A stretch of 64,000 bases of DNA from Agathobaculum sp. NTUH-O15-33 (GCF_033193315.1 NZ_CP136187.1:1922001-1986000), one strand, 5' to 3'; positions 31,530-41,548 are shown, counted from the stretch's first letter. The notes: generated by a model not told the origin, from the letters alone. A program made the numbers and translations.

Positions 31530-32075
31530 ATGTTTGATATAAGAAAAATGCAAGAAAGTATGATCTATGAAGCTGTCAGAGCGGAAAGTGATATGGATAC
31601 TGCTAAAAAAGTTGTGTATGGAGACTATGATGAATCCAAAACCGAAGACAACGCCGACTGGGTAAAATCAACAATGAGCCGGTTGGAAGACAAATTTGAT
31701 TTTGATTCAATGAAACGCATCCGAATGAATTGTCAATGTGGGTATGGAATGGATGAAAAACTAGAGCTTTTAAAAGAGCTCATGGGATCCGCTACCAGCA
31801 TGGAGGAACTTGCAAAATCTGATAAGGCGAAATCTGCGGGTCTTCTTTATAAAGATGGCGATCTGTATCTCCAGTTTTGGTTTTGCCCTTGTCCCATGGT
31901 TGCAGAAGTAGAGAAGCTGGAAACAAGCTCTTGGTGTCAATGTACCACCGGATACAGCAAGGTACTTTTTGAAAAAGCGTTTGGCTGTGAGGTGGATGTC
32001 GAATTGTTAAAAAGCATAAAAACAGGCGCTGATAGTTGCCTGATGAAAATAATTCCCCACCGTTCGATCTGGTAA
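31530..32075 (+). CDS. Cysteine-rich DUF6144-like protein
   Basis: A 181-residue protein. ATG 31530 follows CGGAGG; the earlier in-frame ATG lies across the recombinase stop. Cysteine groups occur in RMNCQCGYGMDE, LQFWFCPCPMVAE and SSWCQCTTGYSK, suggesting a metal or iron-sulfur site. I recognise the family as DUF6144; its function is unknown. The gene is visibly more A+T-rich than its neighbours, which suggests separate acquisition. Confidence 0.75.
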   Translation: MFDIRKMQESMIYEAVRAESDMDTAKKVVYGDYDESKTEDNADWVKSTMSRLEDKFDFDSMKRIRMNCQCGYGMDEKLELLKELMGSATSMEELAKSDKAKSAGLLYKDGDLYLQFWFCPCPMVAEVEKLETSSWCQCTTGYSKVLFEKAFGCEVDVELLKSIKTGADSCLMKIIPHRSIW

Positions 32076-32165
32076 TGATACGGCGGATAGAGGACAAACC
32101 GACTTAAAATGAGGCTTTGTTTTGATCGACAGACTGTCAAGAATAGTTTTTTTAACAGTCTCAAA

Positions 32166-32207
32166 CAAAAGACGGACTGCCGGTAAACCCCGGCAATCCG
32201 TCTTTTG
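32166..32207. terminator. Bidirectional terminator
   Basis: A near-perfect 17-18 bp stem (32166-32183 with 32190-32207), A-rich and T-rich ends, between the convergent DUF6144-like gene and dapB. Confidence 0.85.
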
Positions 32208-32208
32208 T

Positions 32209-32970
32209 TTACTTGGAAGCGATCACGTCCGACATATCGTACATGCCGGGCTGGGTGCAGGTCGCCATGAAGGCGGCGGCGTCCACCGCGCCGACGGCGA
32301 ATACCTCGCGCGAGAGTGCCGTGTGGCGAATCTCAATGACCTCGTCGCGGCCGCAGAACAATACGCTGTGCTCGCCTACGATCGTACCGCCGCGGATCGC
32401 GGAAATACCGATCTCGTGCGCGGGCCGCTTTTCGCGGCGCTCATGGCGGTCGTAGACGTACGCCGCATCATAGGGCAGCGCTTCGGAAACAGCGTCCGCC
32501 AGCATGAGTGCGGTACCGGAGGGAGCGTCAAGCTTTTGGTTGTGGTGCTTTTCTATGATCTCCACATCAAAGCCTTCGCCAAGGACACCGGCGCTTTTTT
32601 TCAATAGATCAATCATCAAATTGATGCCGAGCGACATGTTGCCCGAACGGAACACCGGAAACTTTGCCGAAGCCGCGCGAATGTTTTGCAGCTGCTCGGC
32701 GGAATGGCCGGTGGTGCAGATAACGATCGGGACCTGATGCTTTTCGCAGTAGGAGAGCAGGTGCTCGGTGCTCGATGCATTGGAAAAATCAATGATCACA
32801 TCGCAAACGCCCGTATACTCAAACGGATCGGCAAAAACAGGGAAGTCACCGGTTTTTGCGGCGTTCAGGTCAAAGCCCGCCGCAATGCGCATATCGCTCC
32901 GCTTGGAAACGATATCGGTCACGACATGGCCCATACGGCCGTTGCAGCCGGAAAGCGCAATATTCAGCAT
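32209..32970 (-). CDS. dapB: 4-hydroxy-tetrahydrodipicolinate reductase
   Basis: A 253-residue NAD(P)H reductase of the lysine/diaminopimelate pathway. Motifs: GCNGRMGH nucleotide loop, DFSNASSTE, CTTGHSAEQL, SGNMSLGINLM and the catalytic EKHHNQKLDAPSGT. The ribosome binding site is AAGGAG. It is the last gene of the lysine-riboswitch operon asd-dapA-dapB. Its product also feeds dipicolinate in spore formers. Confidence 0.96.
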   Translation of the reverse strand: MLNIALSGCNGRMGHVVTDIVSKRSDMRIAAGFDLNAAKTGDFPVFADPFEYTGVCDVIIDFSNASSTEHLLSYCEKHQVPIVICTTGHSAEQLQNIRAASAKFPVFRSGNMSLGINLMIDLLKKSAGVLGEGFDVEIIEKHHNQKLDAPSGTALMLADAVSEALPYDAAYVYDRHERREKRPAHEIGISAIRGGTIVGEHSVLFCGRDEVIEIRHTALSREVFAVGAVDAAAFMATCTQPGMYDMSDVIASK

Positions 32971-33002
32971 TTTTCAAACTCCTTACTTTTCGGGCGGCAG
33001 CC

Positions 33003-33893
33003 TTAGATCTTGCAGCCCGCAGCCGCGAGTTCGCGGCGAATAAATTCCGTGTGCTCGTCGCTCGGATCGACCAGCGGCATACGCAGACCACCGACATCCC
33101 AGCCGAGCAGCGCCATGGCCTTCTTGACCGGAATGGGGTTGACCTCGCAGAACAGCGCGTCAATCAGGTTATGCAGGCCAAGCTGTAGCTTTGCCGCTTC
33201 CGGATAGCGGTTTTCCAAACAAAGCTGGGTCAGATCGTGCGTTTCACGCGGGGCAACGTTGGAAAGTACCGAGATAACACCCTTTCCGCCGAGCGCCATC
33301 AAGGGAACGATCTGGTCGTCGTTGCCGGACCAAACGTTCAGTTCGTCGCCGCACTTGCTCATGACCTCGGCCAGCAGCGTGAAGTTGCCCGAAGCCGCCT
33401 TCAGTCCGTTGATATTCGGATGCTTCGACAGCTCCAGAAGCGTATCCGCCGTAAAGCACACGCCGGTGCGGCTGGGCACGTTGTAAAGGATGATCGGCAG
33501 GTCCGAGCAGTCCGCGATCTCCGTAAAGTGTGCGACAAGGCCGCGCTGAGAGGTCTTATTGTAATAGGGCGTGACCGAAAGGCCGCCGTCGGCGCCGCAG
33601 GATGCGGCAAACTTTGTCAGTTCTACCGCGTAGTCGGTGTGGTTGGAGCCGACGCCCGCGACCACGGGCACGCGGTGGTTGACGTATTCGCAGGTAAAGG
33701 AGAGCACTTCCTTGTGCTCCTTGTCGCGCAGCGCGGAGGCTTCGCCGGTCGTACCGCAAACGATGATCGCATCCGTGCCGTTTTCGATCTGGTGGTCAAG
33801 GATCTTCTTAAAGGATTCGTAATTGACCGAACCGTCCGCATGGAACGGCGTAATGACGGCAACGCCCGCACCTGTAAAAATGGGATTCTTCAT
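33003..33893 (-). CDS. dapA: 4-hydroxy-tetrahydrodipicolinate synthase
   Basis: A 296-residue class I aldolase joining pyruvate and aspartate semialdehyde. Motifs: GAGVAVITPFHADGSVNY, CGTTGEASAL, YYNKTSQRGL with the catalytic tyrosine region, ILYNVPSRTG, and the Schiff-base lysine in NGLKAASGNF. AAGGAGG precedes the start. It lies between asd and dapB, under lysine riboswitch control. Confidence 0.96.
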   Translation of the reverse strand: MKNPIFTGAGVAVITPFHADGSVNYESFKKILDHQIENGTDAIIVCGTTGEASALRDKEHKEVLSFTCEYVNHRVPVVAGVGSNHTDYAVELTKFAASCGADGGLSVTPYYNKTSQRGLVAHFTEIADCSDLPIILYNVPSRTGVCFTADTLLELSKHPNINGLKAASGNFTLLAEVMSKCGDELNVWSGNDDQIVPLMALGGKGVISVLSNVAPRETHDLTQLCLENRYPEAAKLQLGLHNLIDALFCEVNPIPVKKAMALLGWDVGGLRMPLVDPSDEHTEFIRRELAAAGCKI

Positions 33894-33908
33894 AGTAGTT
33901 TGGCCTCC

Positions 33909-34992
33909 TTAACGGTCCATATACCCTTCGGCGCAAAGCAACTCGGCCATCAGGACCGCGCCGCCCGCCGCACCGCGCAGGGTGTTGTGAGAAAGACTGA
34001 CGAACTTGTAATCATAGAGGCTGTCCTCGCGCAGGCGGCCGATCGAAACGCCCATGCCGCCTTCCAGATCGCGGTCAAGCCGGGTCTGCGGCCGGTTATC
34101 CTCTTCAAAATAGGTAAGAAAGTGTTCCGGCGCGGAAGGAAGCTTCCAGTTCCTGCGCACGGCCGGAAAAGCTCTTCCAGCGCGCGATCATTTCCTCCTT
34201 CGAGGGTTTGTTTTTAAACTTTACAAAAGCGGCCGCCATATGTCCGTCCGACGCGGCGACACGCAGGCACTGCGCGGTAATCACGGGGCAAACAGCGGAA
34301 ACGATCCGGTCGCCTTCGATATGGCCCCAAACCTTCATCGGCTCCTTTTCGCTCTTCTCTTCCTCGCCGCCGATGTAGGGAATCACGTTGTCGACCATCT
34401 CGGGCCACGATTCAAAGGTTTTGCCCGCGCCGGAGATCGCCTGATAGGTGCACACGGCGACCTCGGTCGGTTCAAAATCCATCAACGCGGAAAGGGCGGG
34501 GACATAGCTTTGGATCGAGCAGTTGGACTTGACCGCGATAAAGCCGCGCTTCGTGCCAAGGCGCTCCCGCTGCGCGGGAATGATCTTTGCATGATCCGCG
34601 TTGATCTCCGGGATGATCATCGGAACGTCGGGGGTCATGCGGTGCGCAGAGTTGTTGGAACAGACCGGGCACTCAAGCTTTGCGTAGCGCTCTTCCAAGG
34701 CGCGGATCTCTTCTTTTTTCATATCGACGGCGCAGAAAATGAAATCCACCTTAGCGGCGATCTCCTCCGCGTCGGCCGTTGCGTCGAACAGCACCATGTC
34801 TTTGTACCCTTCGGGCATTGGCTTCGCCATCTTCCAGCGGCCTTCGCAGGCTTCCGCATAGGTTTTGCCACGGTTGCGGCCGCTGGCCGCAACCGCAACG
34901 ACCTCGAACCAAGGGTGGTCTTCGAGCAGCAGGGAAAACCGCTGGCCCACCATGCCCGTCGCACCGACTATGCCGACTTTGTAATGATTCAT
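33909..34992 (-). pseudogene. asd: Aspartate-semialdehyde dehydrogenase, frameshifted by one extra base
   Basis: From ATG 34992 (behind GGGAGG) the frame gives [13 protein letters not shown], the catalytic Cys in VKSNCSIQSYV and PEINADHAKI, up to SFSGRAQEL. It then loses homology and stops at 34105. The frame used at 34160-33909 continues with KLPSAPEHFLTYFEEDNRPQ and SHNTLRGAAGGAVL, the normal C-terminus. Dropping one base of CC at 34146-34147 restores about 360 residues. The enzyme is needed for diaminopimelate and threonine synthesis and its operon partners are intact, so a sequencing error is likelier than a true mutation. Confidence 0.88.
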
Positions 34993-35065
34993 TTCGTTCA
35001 GATCCTCCCAAAAGAATTAAAATCACACGGATTTCGGTAAAATCACGTGAAATAATGGCGGCAAA

Positions 35066-35092
35066 GAAAAATACCGGTTGAAAAACCGGTAT
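35066..35092 (-). terminator. Intrinsic terminator of the lysine riboswitch
   Basis: Read on the minus strand, a 9-bp stem (35084-35092 with 35071-35079) is followed by a T run. It lies between the aptamer and asd, as expected for the expression platform. Confidence 0.82.
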
Positions 35093-35139
35093 GACCTATA
35101 CTATAATAGAAGCTGCGAACATCGCATCGCTTCTAAAAA

Positions 35140-35316
35140 AGGATAGCTCTCCACCGGCATAACTGCTGATGACAGACGCTGGGATATTCTCCCCGGCATC
35201 CAGCACAGCTTGCCGTAACAAGGCTGCACTTCGGCGGGAGACCCTTTTTCGACTGCTCCTTGGGGTTAACGGCCCCTCCCAGACGATACTGATGAAACCC
35301 GCGCCTCTATCTTTGC
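35140..35316 (-). promoter_or_regulatory. Lysine riboswitch (L-box) upstream of asd-dapA-dapB
   Basis: Read on the minus strand, P1 pairs GATAG (about 35314-35310) with CTATC (about 35146-35142). In order it shows AGAGGCGC, the AGTA loop motif, GGAGGGGCC, GCCGAAG, a GCAGC...GCTGT hairpin, CTGGATGCC...CCCAGC and CTGTCA. These are the L-box core elements. A promoter lies just upstream and a terminator downstream, so high lysine should stop transcription of the lysine genes. Confidence 0.85.
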
Positions 35317-35333
35317 GATCCACTTGTTCCTAT

Positions 35334-35362
35334 ATTGTAAAATAATGCAGGATATTTGTCAA
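35334..35362 (-). promoter_or_regulatory. Promoter of the lysine operon
   Basis: On the minus strand TTGACA (35357-35362), 17 bp, TACAAT (35334-35339). Transcription would begin about 10 bases before the riboswitch. Confidence 0.88.
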
Positions 35363-35396
35363 TAGAGCGCGCAAAATTAACTGGAGGACAAAAAAG

Positions 35397-37130
35397 ATGA
35401 AACGATTCCTTTCCATGCTGCTGTCGTGTACGCTGGCGGTCGGCCTGCTGAGCGCTGTGCCGGCTTCGGCCGTCGATACGGATATCACGCTCCGCGTCGG
35501 CCTGTTTTACGAATCTACCGCGCTGCCCGAGGCAAAGCTGGAAAACGTCGATACCGCGGGCTACACCGCCGGTAAGTACGATGGCATGACCTTTGTGCCC
35601 GATAAGACCATATCCAATAAAGAGCTGACGGTGAAGATCATTTCCGATGTTTTTACGGTGACCGATACGATTTCCGGAGAAACGCTATATACGTCCGCCG
35701 CCGGGGCGGACAATCTGGCGATCCGCCCCAACAGCGAGCTGACATGGTGCAAGGGCTACAAATGGCGCGGCGATTTTGTTTACCGAAAGGCGTCCAATGG
35801 AAACGTCGCCGTTATAAACTATGTCGGCTTAGAAGATTATGTGAAGGGCGTGCTACCCTACGAGGTCAGTGCGGATTGGCCGATCGAAGCGCTCAAGGCG
35901 CAGGCGGTCTGCGCGCGCTCCTTTGCGCTCGGCACACTGGACAAGCATGCTTCCTATGGGTTTGACGTTTGTAACACGACCAACTGTCAGGTCTATAAGG
36001 GCGCGAATCTTGCCACGGATAATTCCGATCACGCGGTAGACCAGACCAAGGGTGAATATCTGACATACGGCGGCAAGCTTGCCGTGGGCTATTTCTTCTC
36101 CTCCGACGGCGGCGCGACAGAGGACGCAAAAAACGTTTGGGGCGGCGATTATCCGTACTTAAAGGGCAAGATCGATCCTTACGAGGATGTCAAGGGCGCG
36201 CAGAACGGCGTGTGGAGCGTAACGCTGACGCCTGCCGAGGTGCAGCAGAAGCTGATCGCCGCGGGCCATATGATCGGCGAGGTCGCGAGTGTCGCTGTGA
36301 CCAAACGCACGGCGACCGACAATGTGAACGAAGTGACCGTGACGGATACGACGGGCAAGCAGGTCACGATCACCAAGGACGCGGTGCGCTCTGTCTTTGG
36401 GCTGAACAGCATCCGCTACACGATCACGCCCAATGTGGATGGGCGACCGATCACGACCCAAACGCCGAACATCACCCAAACAGCGGACACGCTGCCCAAA
36501 ACCGAGCCGATCAAAATCAGCGCGACCGATCAAAACATTACGCTGAACGGTAAGGCGGTCGCGCCGCAGGGCTACAATATCAATGATTACAACTATTTTA
36601 AGCTGCGCGATCTGGCCTATCTACTGAGCGGCACCTCGGCGCAGTTCAACGTGGTCTGGAACAGTAAGGATAACCAGATCGAGCTTGCGAGTAAAACCAA
36701 TTATGAAAAGGTCGGCGGTGAAATGACCCCGGCCGAGGGAACCGTAATAAAAAACTGCACGCCATCCGATTCCACCATCCTGCTGGATGGCAAAAAGATC
36801 GAGCTTGACGGCTACCGCGTCAACGGCAATAACTATTACAAGGTGCGCGACGTGGGCGAAAAGCTTGGCTTTGGCGTTGATTGGGACAAGCAAAGCCAGA
36901 CCGTTTTGCTGACAAGCGCGCTTTCCGGCGACCCGGAGAGCCCGGACGACGGCGGAACAACCACGCCCGAGACCCCCACGGCCAAGGTGGACAGCTACAC
37001 CTTCAACGGCACCGGCTGGGGCCACAGCGTGGGCATGAGCCAATACGGCGCGCTGGCCATGGCGAAAAAGGGCTATGATTACGACGAGATCTTATCGTTC
37101 TATTTCACCGATATCGAGATCAAGAAATAA
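35397..37130 (+). CDS. SpoIID/LytB-domain protein with an inserted copper amine oxidase-like domain
   Basis: A 577-residue protein. ATG 35397 follows GGAGG. Signal peptide 1-25, then a SpoIID/LytB domain with the catalytic Glu near 156 in [19 protein letters not shown], followed by TNCQVYKG and [18 protein letters not shown]. The closing SpoIID motif, [19 protein letters not shown], comes only at about 536-555. Between them (about 376-505) sit two repeats like the copper amine oxidase N-terminal domain (ITLNGKAV...[12 protein letters not shown] and [10 protein letters not shown]...[12 protein letters not shown]), then an acidic/Pro linker. SpoIID-type enzymes are lytic transglycosylases on stripped peptidoglycan. 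Confidence 0.9.
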   Translation: MKRFLSMLLSCTLAVGLLSAVPASAVDTDITLRVGLFYESTALPEAKLENVDTAGYTAGKYDGMTFVPDKTISNKELTVKIISDVFTVTDTISGETLYTSAAGADNLAIRPNSELTWCKGYKWRGDFVYRKASNGNVAVINYVGLEDYVKGVLPYEVSADWPIEALKAQAVCARSFALGTLDKHASYGFDVCNTTNCQVYKGANLATDNSDHAVDQTKGEYLTYGGKLAVGYFFSSDGGATEDAKNVWGGDYPYLKGKIDPYEDVKGAQNGVWSVTLTPAEVQQKLIAAGHMIGEVASVAVTKRTATDNVNEVTVTDTTGKQVTITKDAVRSVFGLNSIRYTITPNVDGRPITTQTPNITQTADTLPKTEPIKISATDQNITLNGKAVAPQGYNINDYNYFKLRDLAYLLSGTSAQFNVVWNSKDNQIELASKTNYEKVGGEMTPAEGTVIKNCTPSDSTILLDGKKIELDGYRVNGNNYYKVRDVGEKLGFGVDWDKQSQTVLLTSALSGDPESPDDGGTTTPETPTAKVDSYTFNGTGWGHSVGMSQYGALAMAKKGYDYDEILSFYFTDIEIKK

Positions 37131-37137
37131 GGAGGAC

Positions 37138-37168
37138 GGGGCGCTCCGTGCGGGCGCCCCTGCTTTTT
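37138..37168 (+). terminator. Terminator of the SpoIID-like gene
   Basis: A 7-bp G+C stem (37138-37144 with 37154-37160), then TGCTTTTT. It lies immediately before queA. Confidence 0.65.
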
Positions 37169-37171
37169 GAG

Positions 37172-38200
37172 ATGAAAAAAAGTGATTTTTATTACGACCT
37201 GCCCGAGCGTCTGATCGCGCAGCATCCGCTGGCTGAACGGGACTCCTCGCGCCTGTTGGTGCTAGACCGGCGGGATGGCTCGGTGCAGCACCGGCATTTT
37301 AGGGAGCTTTTGGAATATGTGCGGCCGGGCGATTGCATGGTCTTTAACAATTCCCGCGTCATTCCGGCGCGGTTGATGGGGCACGCGGTCGGCCATACAA
37401 CACCGATCGAAGTCCTGCTTTTGAATGACCGTGGGGAATGCCTTTGGGAATGCCTGACGCGCCCGGGCAGAAAAACGCGCGAGGGCGTCGAACTCACCTT
37501 TGGCGACGGCCTGCTCACCGCGACGGTAGAGAGCATCAATCCCAAAGACGGCAACCGCATGATCCGCTTTCACTACGAGGGCATTTTTCTGGAACTGCTA
37601 GATAAGCTTGGAACCATGCCGCTGCCGCCCTATATCCGTGAAAAGCTGGACGACCCCGAGCGCTACCAGACGGTCTACTCCAAGACGCCCGGCTCGGCCG
37701 CCGCGCCGACGGCGGGCCTGCATTTCACCGAAGAACTGCTTCAACTGCTGCGCGACAAGGGGGTAAAGCTCGCCTTTGTAACGCTGCACGTCGGTCTTGG
37801 CACGTTCCGCCCGGTCAAGGAAGAAGAGATCACCGACCATGTGATGCATTCCGAATTTTATATTATGGATGAGGACACCGCCCGTCTGATTAATGAAACA
37901 AGGGACGCGGGTGGAAGCGTTTGGGCGGTCGGCACCACGGCCTGCCGCACGATGGAGACCATCGCGGACGAGACCGGCCATGTGCGGGCTCAATCAGGTT
38001 GGACAGATATTTTTATCTATCCCGGCTACCGGTTTAAATCCATCGATCATCTGGTCACCAACTTCCATCTGCCCGAAAGCACGCTGATGATGCTAATCTC
38101 GGCCTTCGCGTCCCGCGAGATGGTGATGGAGGCTTACCGTCAGGCGGTCGAGGCCGAATACCGCTTTTTCTCGTTCGGCGATTCCATGCTGATATTATAA
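37172..38200 (+). CDS. queA: S-adenosylmethionine:tRNA ribosyltransferase-isomerase
   Basis: A 342-residue enzyme transferring ribose from SAM to preQ1-modified tRNA, giving epoxyqueuosine. I prefer ATG 37172 ([19 protein letters not shown]), the canonical family start. GTG 37148 has the better Shine-Dalgarno (GGAGG) but would place a terminator hairpin inside the gene. Motifs: [44 protein letters not shown] and [16 protein letters not shown]. tgt, the partner enzyme, is at 49116. Confidence 0.94.
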   Translation: MKKSDFYYDLPERLIAQHPLAERDSSRLLVLDRRDGSVQHRHFRELLEYVRPGDCMVFNNSRVIPARLMGHAVGHTTPIEVLLLNDRGECLWECLTRPGRKTREGVELTFGDGLLTATVESINPKDGNRMIRFHYEGIFLELLDKLGTMPLPPYIREKLDDPERYQTVYSKTPGSAAAPTAGLHFTEELLQLLRDKGVKLAFVTLHVGLGTFRPVKEEEITDHVMHSEFYIMDEDTARLINETRDAGGSVWAVGTTACRTMETIADETGHVRAQSGWTDIFIYPGYRFKSIDHLVTNFHLPESTLMMLISAFASREMVMEAYRQAVEAEYRFFSFGDSMLIL

Positions 38201-38313
38201 ACCCCATAGGTGTGTGATTCGGCGTAATATGCGAAGATCGGCGATTATCTGGTGTGAGGATGACAAAGAGCGTCCACACGTATATCAAGAGCTAAAAACA
38301 GGAGAGAAAAATA

Positions 38314-38508
38314 ATGAGCGGACAAAACAGGTCTGATGTGAAGGTCGGAGCGACAGTCAAGGTTATCCTGAAAGCAGACCAACGTACCGGCAAGTTGACA
38401 GAAGGTATTGTGGCGCGGATACTGACAAAGAGTAGCTGCCATCCTCACGGCATTAAAGTGATGCTTGCGGATGGGCAAGTCGGCCGGGTACAGGAAATCG
38501 TCGGATAG
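38314..38508 (+). CDS. ywbE: YwbE family protein
   Basis: A 64-residue protein. ATG 38314 follows AGGAGAG. The sequence SDVKVGATVKVILKADQRTG, KLTEGIVARILTKSS and HPHGIKVMLADGQVGRV is the conserved YwbE (DUF2196) pattern, an SH3-like beta barrel. The function is unknown, though the fold suggests nucleic acid contact. Confidence 0.92.
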   Translation: MSGQNRSDVKVGATVKVILKADQRTGKLTEGIVARILTKSSCHPHGIKVMLADGQVGRVQEIVG

Positions 38509-38619
38509 ATGTTGGCAAATGTGTTATGAAGGAACCTTTAATAGCAAAGACAAATGACATGATTGTAGCTAGAATATGGAAACGATGAACGTTGAATAAG
38601 GAAATATTCAGTCAAATGA

Positions 38620-38649
38620 TTGCATTATCAATACAATCAAGCAGATAAT
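38620..38649 (+). promoter_or_regulatory. Candidate promoter of the helicase-nuclease gene
   Basis: TTGCAT (38620-38625), 18 bp, GATAAT (38644-38649), 24 bp before the start codon at 38673. The surrounding 160 bp is A+T-rich and holds no gene. Confidence 0.5.
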
Positions 38650-38672
38650 TTTGAGGATAGGGTTACTGTCAT

Positions 38673-41423
38673 ATGAATTTGAAAGAAATCATGGTGCTTG
38701 TAGATGGACAAGATAAAACACATGAAATCCGCGTAATTCAACATGATGCAAAAAGCAATAAAATGCTAATCAGTTATTTCAAAGGGGAAAAAGTGTATCC
38801 TTATTCTTGCAGCCGTGTTCAAAAGCTCGAGAATCCCAAGGTTATTGAATTAAACGAATGCGTTGCTTTTGTCGACGGTATGCCGGTTTTTGAACCGCAG
38901 GCTATCCTTAACTTTGGGGCGCGGATTCGGATAATTGGATACCGCGGCATAGCGGAAACCGTACTTCCGAGCGCGTTTTGTTTAGTAGAAAACAGTGCTT
39001 GCAATAACGATGCAGCGAGTATTTTAAACTACTTGAAAGATATCTCTCAGTACACGTCAAAAGCGAAAGAAGAAAACGCATTTCTAAAGCGTGAAATGGA
39101 TAAGCTTACTTTCGTTCATCCTGAAAGCGTTTTAAGCTGTTATTTGAATCGGTTGCCGATTCAGGAAAGAACTCCTGAAATGGACGGCGTTATATTCCCG
39201 TTTCGGTTTAATTTGAGTCAAAAGAAGGCCTTGGAGAATGCCCTCGCACATTCCGTTTCTGTAATCGAAGGACCTCCCGGCACAGGCAAAACGCAGACAA
39301 TTTTGAATATTATTGCTAACCTCATAGCTGTTCAGAAAAAAAGTGTCGGTGTCGTATCAAATAACAATGAAGCGGTCAAAAACGTCATTGAAAAGCTTTC
39401 AAAAGGTGGATACGGGTTCTTGACCGCTATGCTTGGAAAGAGTGAGAATCAGGACGCTTTTTTTGCAGATATGCCAGCTGCACAGGTAAAAGAATGGGAT
39501 TGCAAAGAAGAGAAGAAAGCATTGATGGAGCAGCTTGCATCTATGAATGTGAAATTAGATCATTTACTGCAAGCAGACCGAAAGAGAGCCCAGCTCAAGC
39601 AGGAATTATTGGGCTGGAGACTTGAACAGGAACACTTTGAGATTTACTATGATCGGCAGGCTGTTGAGGAAATCGCAAAACTACCGCTTCTAAAGGCGAA
39701 TCCAGATCAGATAATTTCATTTCTGGCGGAAACGACTCTGGCGCAAGAGCGTCAGCAATCAGATAAAATATTCTATAAGTTAAAGCTGCTGATTAAGTAT
39801 GGTATTTGGAATCAAAAAGTGTTGCGGCAGCATGAGACGTCAGTTTTGCTAGGATTGCAGAAAGCGTTTTATAAAAAGCAAATAAGTAAATTGGAAAAAG
39901 AAATTATCGATTATAATCATCAGCTGGAAGGAGCCTGCTTTGAAGATTTGCTAAAGGATCATCAGCAGCTTTCAGAGAAATTCTTTCGCAAATGCCTCAA
40001 TGAGAGTCATGGAAAGATGGCGCCGCCCAACTTTTCGAAAAAGAATTTTAAATTTCGCTTTCAGGAATTTATTAAAACTTTCCCCGTCATTCTTAGCACG
40101 ACACATGCCCTGCGGTTATCGATTCCGCAAAACTACCTTTTAGATTATGTGATCATAGATGAAGCATCTCAAGTCGATTTAATTACAGGTGTATTGGCCC
40201 TTTCCTGTTGCCGGAATGTCATCATTGTAGGCGACACAAAGCAACTACCCCAAATTACCAATGATAAAATCAAAACCAAGCTAAAAACGGAGGCTGCTAC
40301 TCCTATTTATGATTATTTCGCCCACAGTATCCTGTCCTCAGCCATAAACCTATATGGAGATCAACTGCCGCGTGAAATATTACGGGAGCATTATCGCTGT
40401 CATCCTCGAATTATTGAATTTTGCAATCAGAAATATTATGATGGTGAACTGATACCGTTCACAGAGACAAGTTTGTCGGAGCATCCTCTGGTGCTCTATC
40501 GAACGGTAGAGGGCAATCATATGCGTCAGGTGACGCAGGGAAACCAAAAGGGTATATATAATCAGAGAGAACTTGATGTTATTATTCAGGAGGTTTTGAC
40601 TGCGCCAGAGTTTGCAATGGATCAGGGATCTATCGGAATTGTAACCCCGTATCGAAAGCAGGCGGATGAAGCTGGGAGAATAATTTCAGGTGGTGTTCAA
40701 AGCGATACTGTACATAAATATCAAGGGCGTGAAAAAGATACCATGATAATGTCCACGGTTCTGTCCGGAACCAGAGGCGAATATAGTTTAAATTTTGTGG
40801 ATGACCCTCAAATGATCAATGTTGCTGTTTCTAGGGCCATTCGTCAGTTTATTCTGGTGACAGATCATGACTTGTTTTATAAAAAAGGAAAGGATATTGG
40901 TGACCTGATCCGGTATATACAATACAGCACATTGGATGAAAACGTGATTGAAAGTCAGGTTGTTTCTATTTTTGATCTACTGTATCAGAAGTACTCAAGT
41001 AAGCTGCTTCGGCTCAAAGCCAAAATGAAGTCTAGCGCGCCATACCAATCGGAAGAGGCTCTCCGCGTGCTGTTAGAGGATATCCTCAGCAAAGAAGAAT
41101 TTCATCGATTCAGTTATACGCAGCAGGTTCTGCTGCGAAATTTGCTCCATGATACAGGATTATTAACGCCAGATGAATTGAGATATGTCAATAACAGAGC
41201 ATCACTGGACTTTGTTGTGTTTTATAAGCAAGATAAAACTTGTGTTCTCGTCATTGAAGTGGATGGCTTTGCGTTCCATGAAAATAAACCGGATCAGTTA
41301 ATAAGAGATGAGCTGAAGGACAATATTTTAAAAAAATACGGAATTCGGGTTTTGCGGCTGCCGACGAATGGTAGCGGGGAAGATGAAAAAATTCGCAATG
41401 CGTTGAGAGATTGTATCGCCTGA
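38673..41423 (+). CDS. Superfamily 1 helicase with C-terminal PD-(D/E)XK-type nuclease
   Basis: A 916-residue protein: an N-terminal domain (about 1-180), a UPF1-like SF1 helicase with Walker A EGPPGTGKTQTILN, DEAD-like VIIDEASQVD, GDTKQLPQI, REHYRCHP, TVHKYQGREKDTMI and VAVSRAIRQFILV, then a C-terminal nuclease LDFVVFYKQDKTCVLVIEVDG-FAFHE...KYGIRVLRLPT like Vsr/DUF559/DUF2726 restriction folds. A long helical insertion lies between helicase motifs I and II. The gene is clearly A+T-richer than its neighbours and stands alone. Helicase-nuclease fusions like this are common in phage-defence loci; defence is inferred. Confidence 0.87.
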   Translation: MNLKEIMVLVDGQDKTHEIRVIQHDAKSNKMLISYFKGEKVYPYSCSRVQKLENPKVIELNECVAFVDGMPVFEPQAILNFGARIRIIGYRGIAETVLPSAFCLVENSACNNDAASILNYLKDISQYTSKAKEENAFLKREMDKLTFVHPESVLSCYLNRLPIQERTPEMDGVIFPFRFNLSQKKALENALAHSVSVIEGPPGTGKTQTILNIIANLIAVQKKSVGVVSNNNEAVKNVIEKLSKGGYGFLTAMLGKSENQDAFFADMPAAQVKEWDCKEEKKALMEQLASMNVKLDHLLQADRKRAQLKQELLGWRLEQEHFEIYYDRQAVEEIAKLPLLKANPDQIISFLAETTLAQERQQSDKIFYKLKLLIKYGIWNQKVLRQHETSVLLGLQKAFYKKQISKLEKEIIDYNHQLEGACFEDLLKDHQQLSEKFFRKCLNESHGKMAPPNFSKKNFKFRFQEFIKTFPVILSTTHALRLSIPQNYLLDYVIIDEASQVDLITGVLALSCCRNVIIVGDTKQLPQITNDKIKTKLKTEAATPIYDYFAHSILSSAINLYGDQLPREILREHYRCHPRIIEFCNQKYYDGELIPFTETSLSEHPLVLYRTVEGNHMRQVTQGNQKGIYNQRELDVIIQEVLTAPEFAMDQGSIGIVTPYRKQADEAGRIISGGVQSDTVHKYQGREKDTMIMSTVLSGTRGEYSLNFVDDPQMINVAVSRAIRQFILVTDHDLFYKKGKDIGDLIRYIQYSTLDENVIESQVVSIFDLLYQKYSSKLLRLKAKMKSSAPYQSEEALRVLLEDILSKEEFHRFSYTQQVLLRNLLHDTGLLTPDELRYVNNRASLDFVVFYKQDKTCVLVIEVDGFAFHENKPDQLIRDELKDNILKKYGIRVLRLPTNGSGEDEKIRNALRDCIA

Positions 41424-41548
41424 TAGTAGCAGATAATCATTGATTGGAGAATGTATCAAAAGAGAACATCGGAAAACAGGGAAGAAGTTTGTGTTTGAGA
41501 TAAGGCAGATAGCCATGCTTTTGTACTAAAGACACTGGGAAGATGCTT

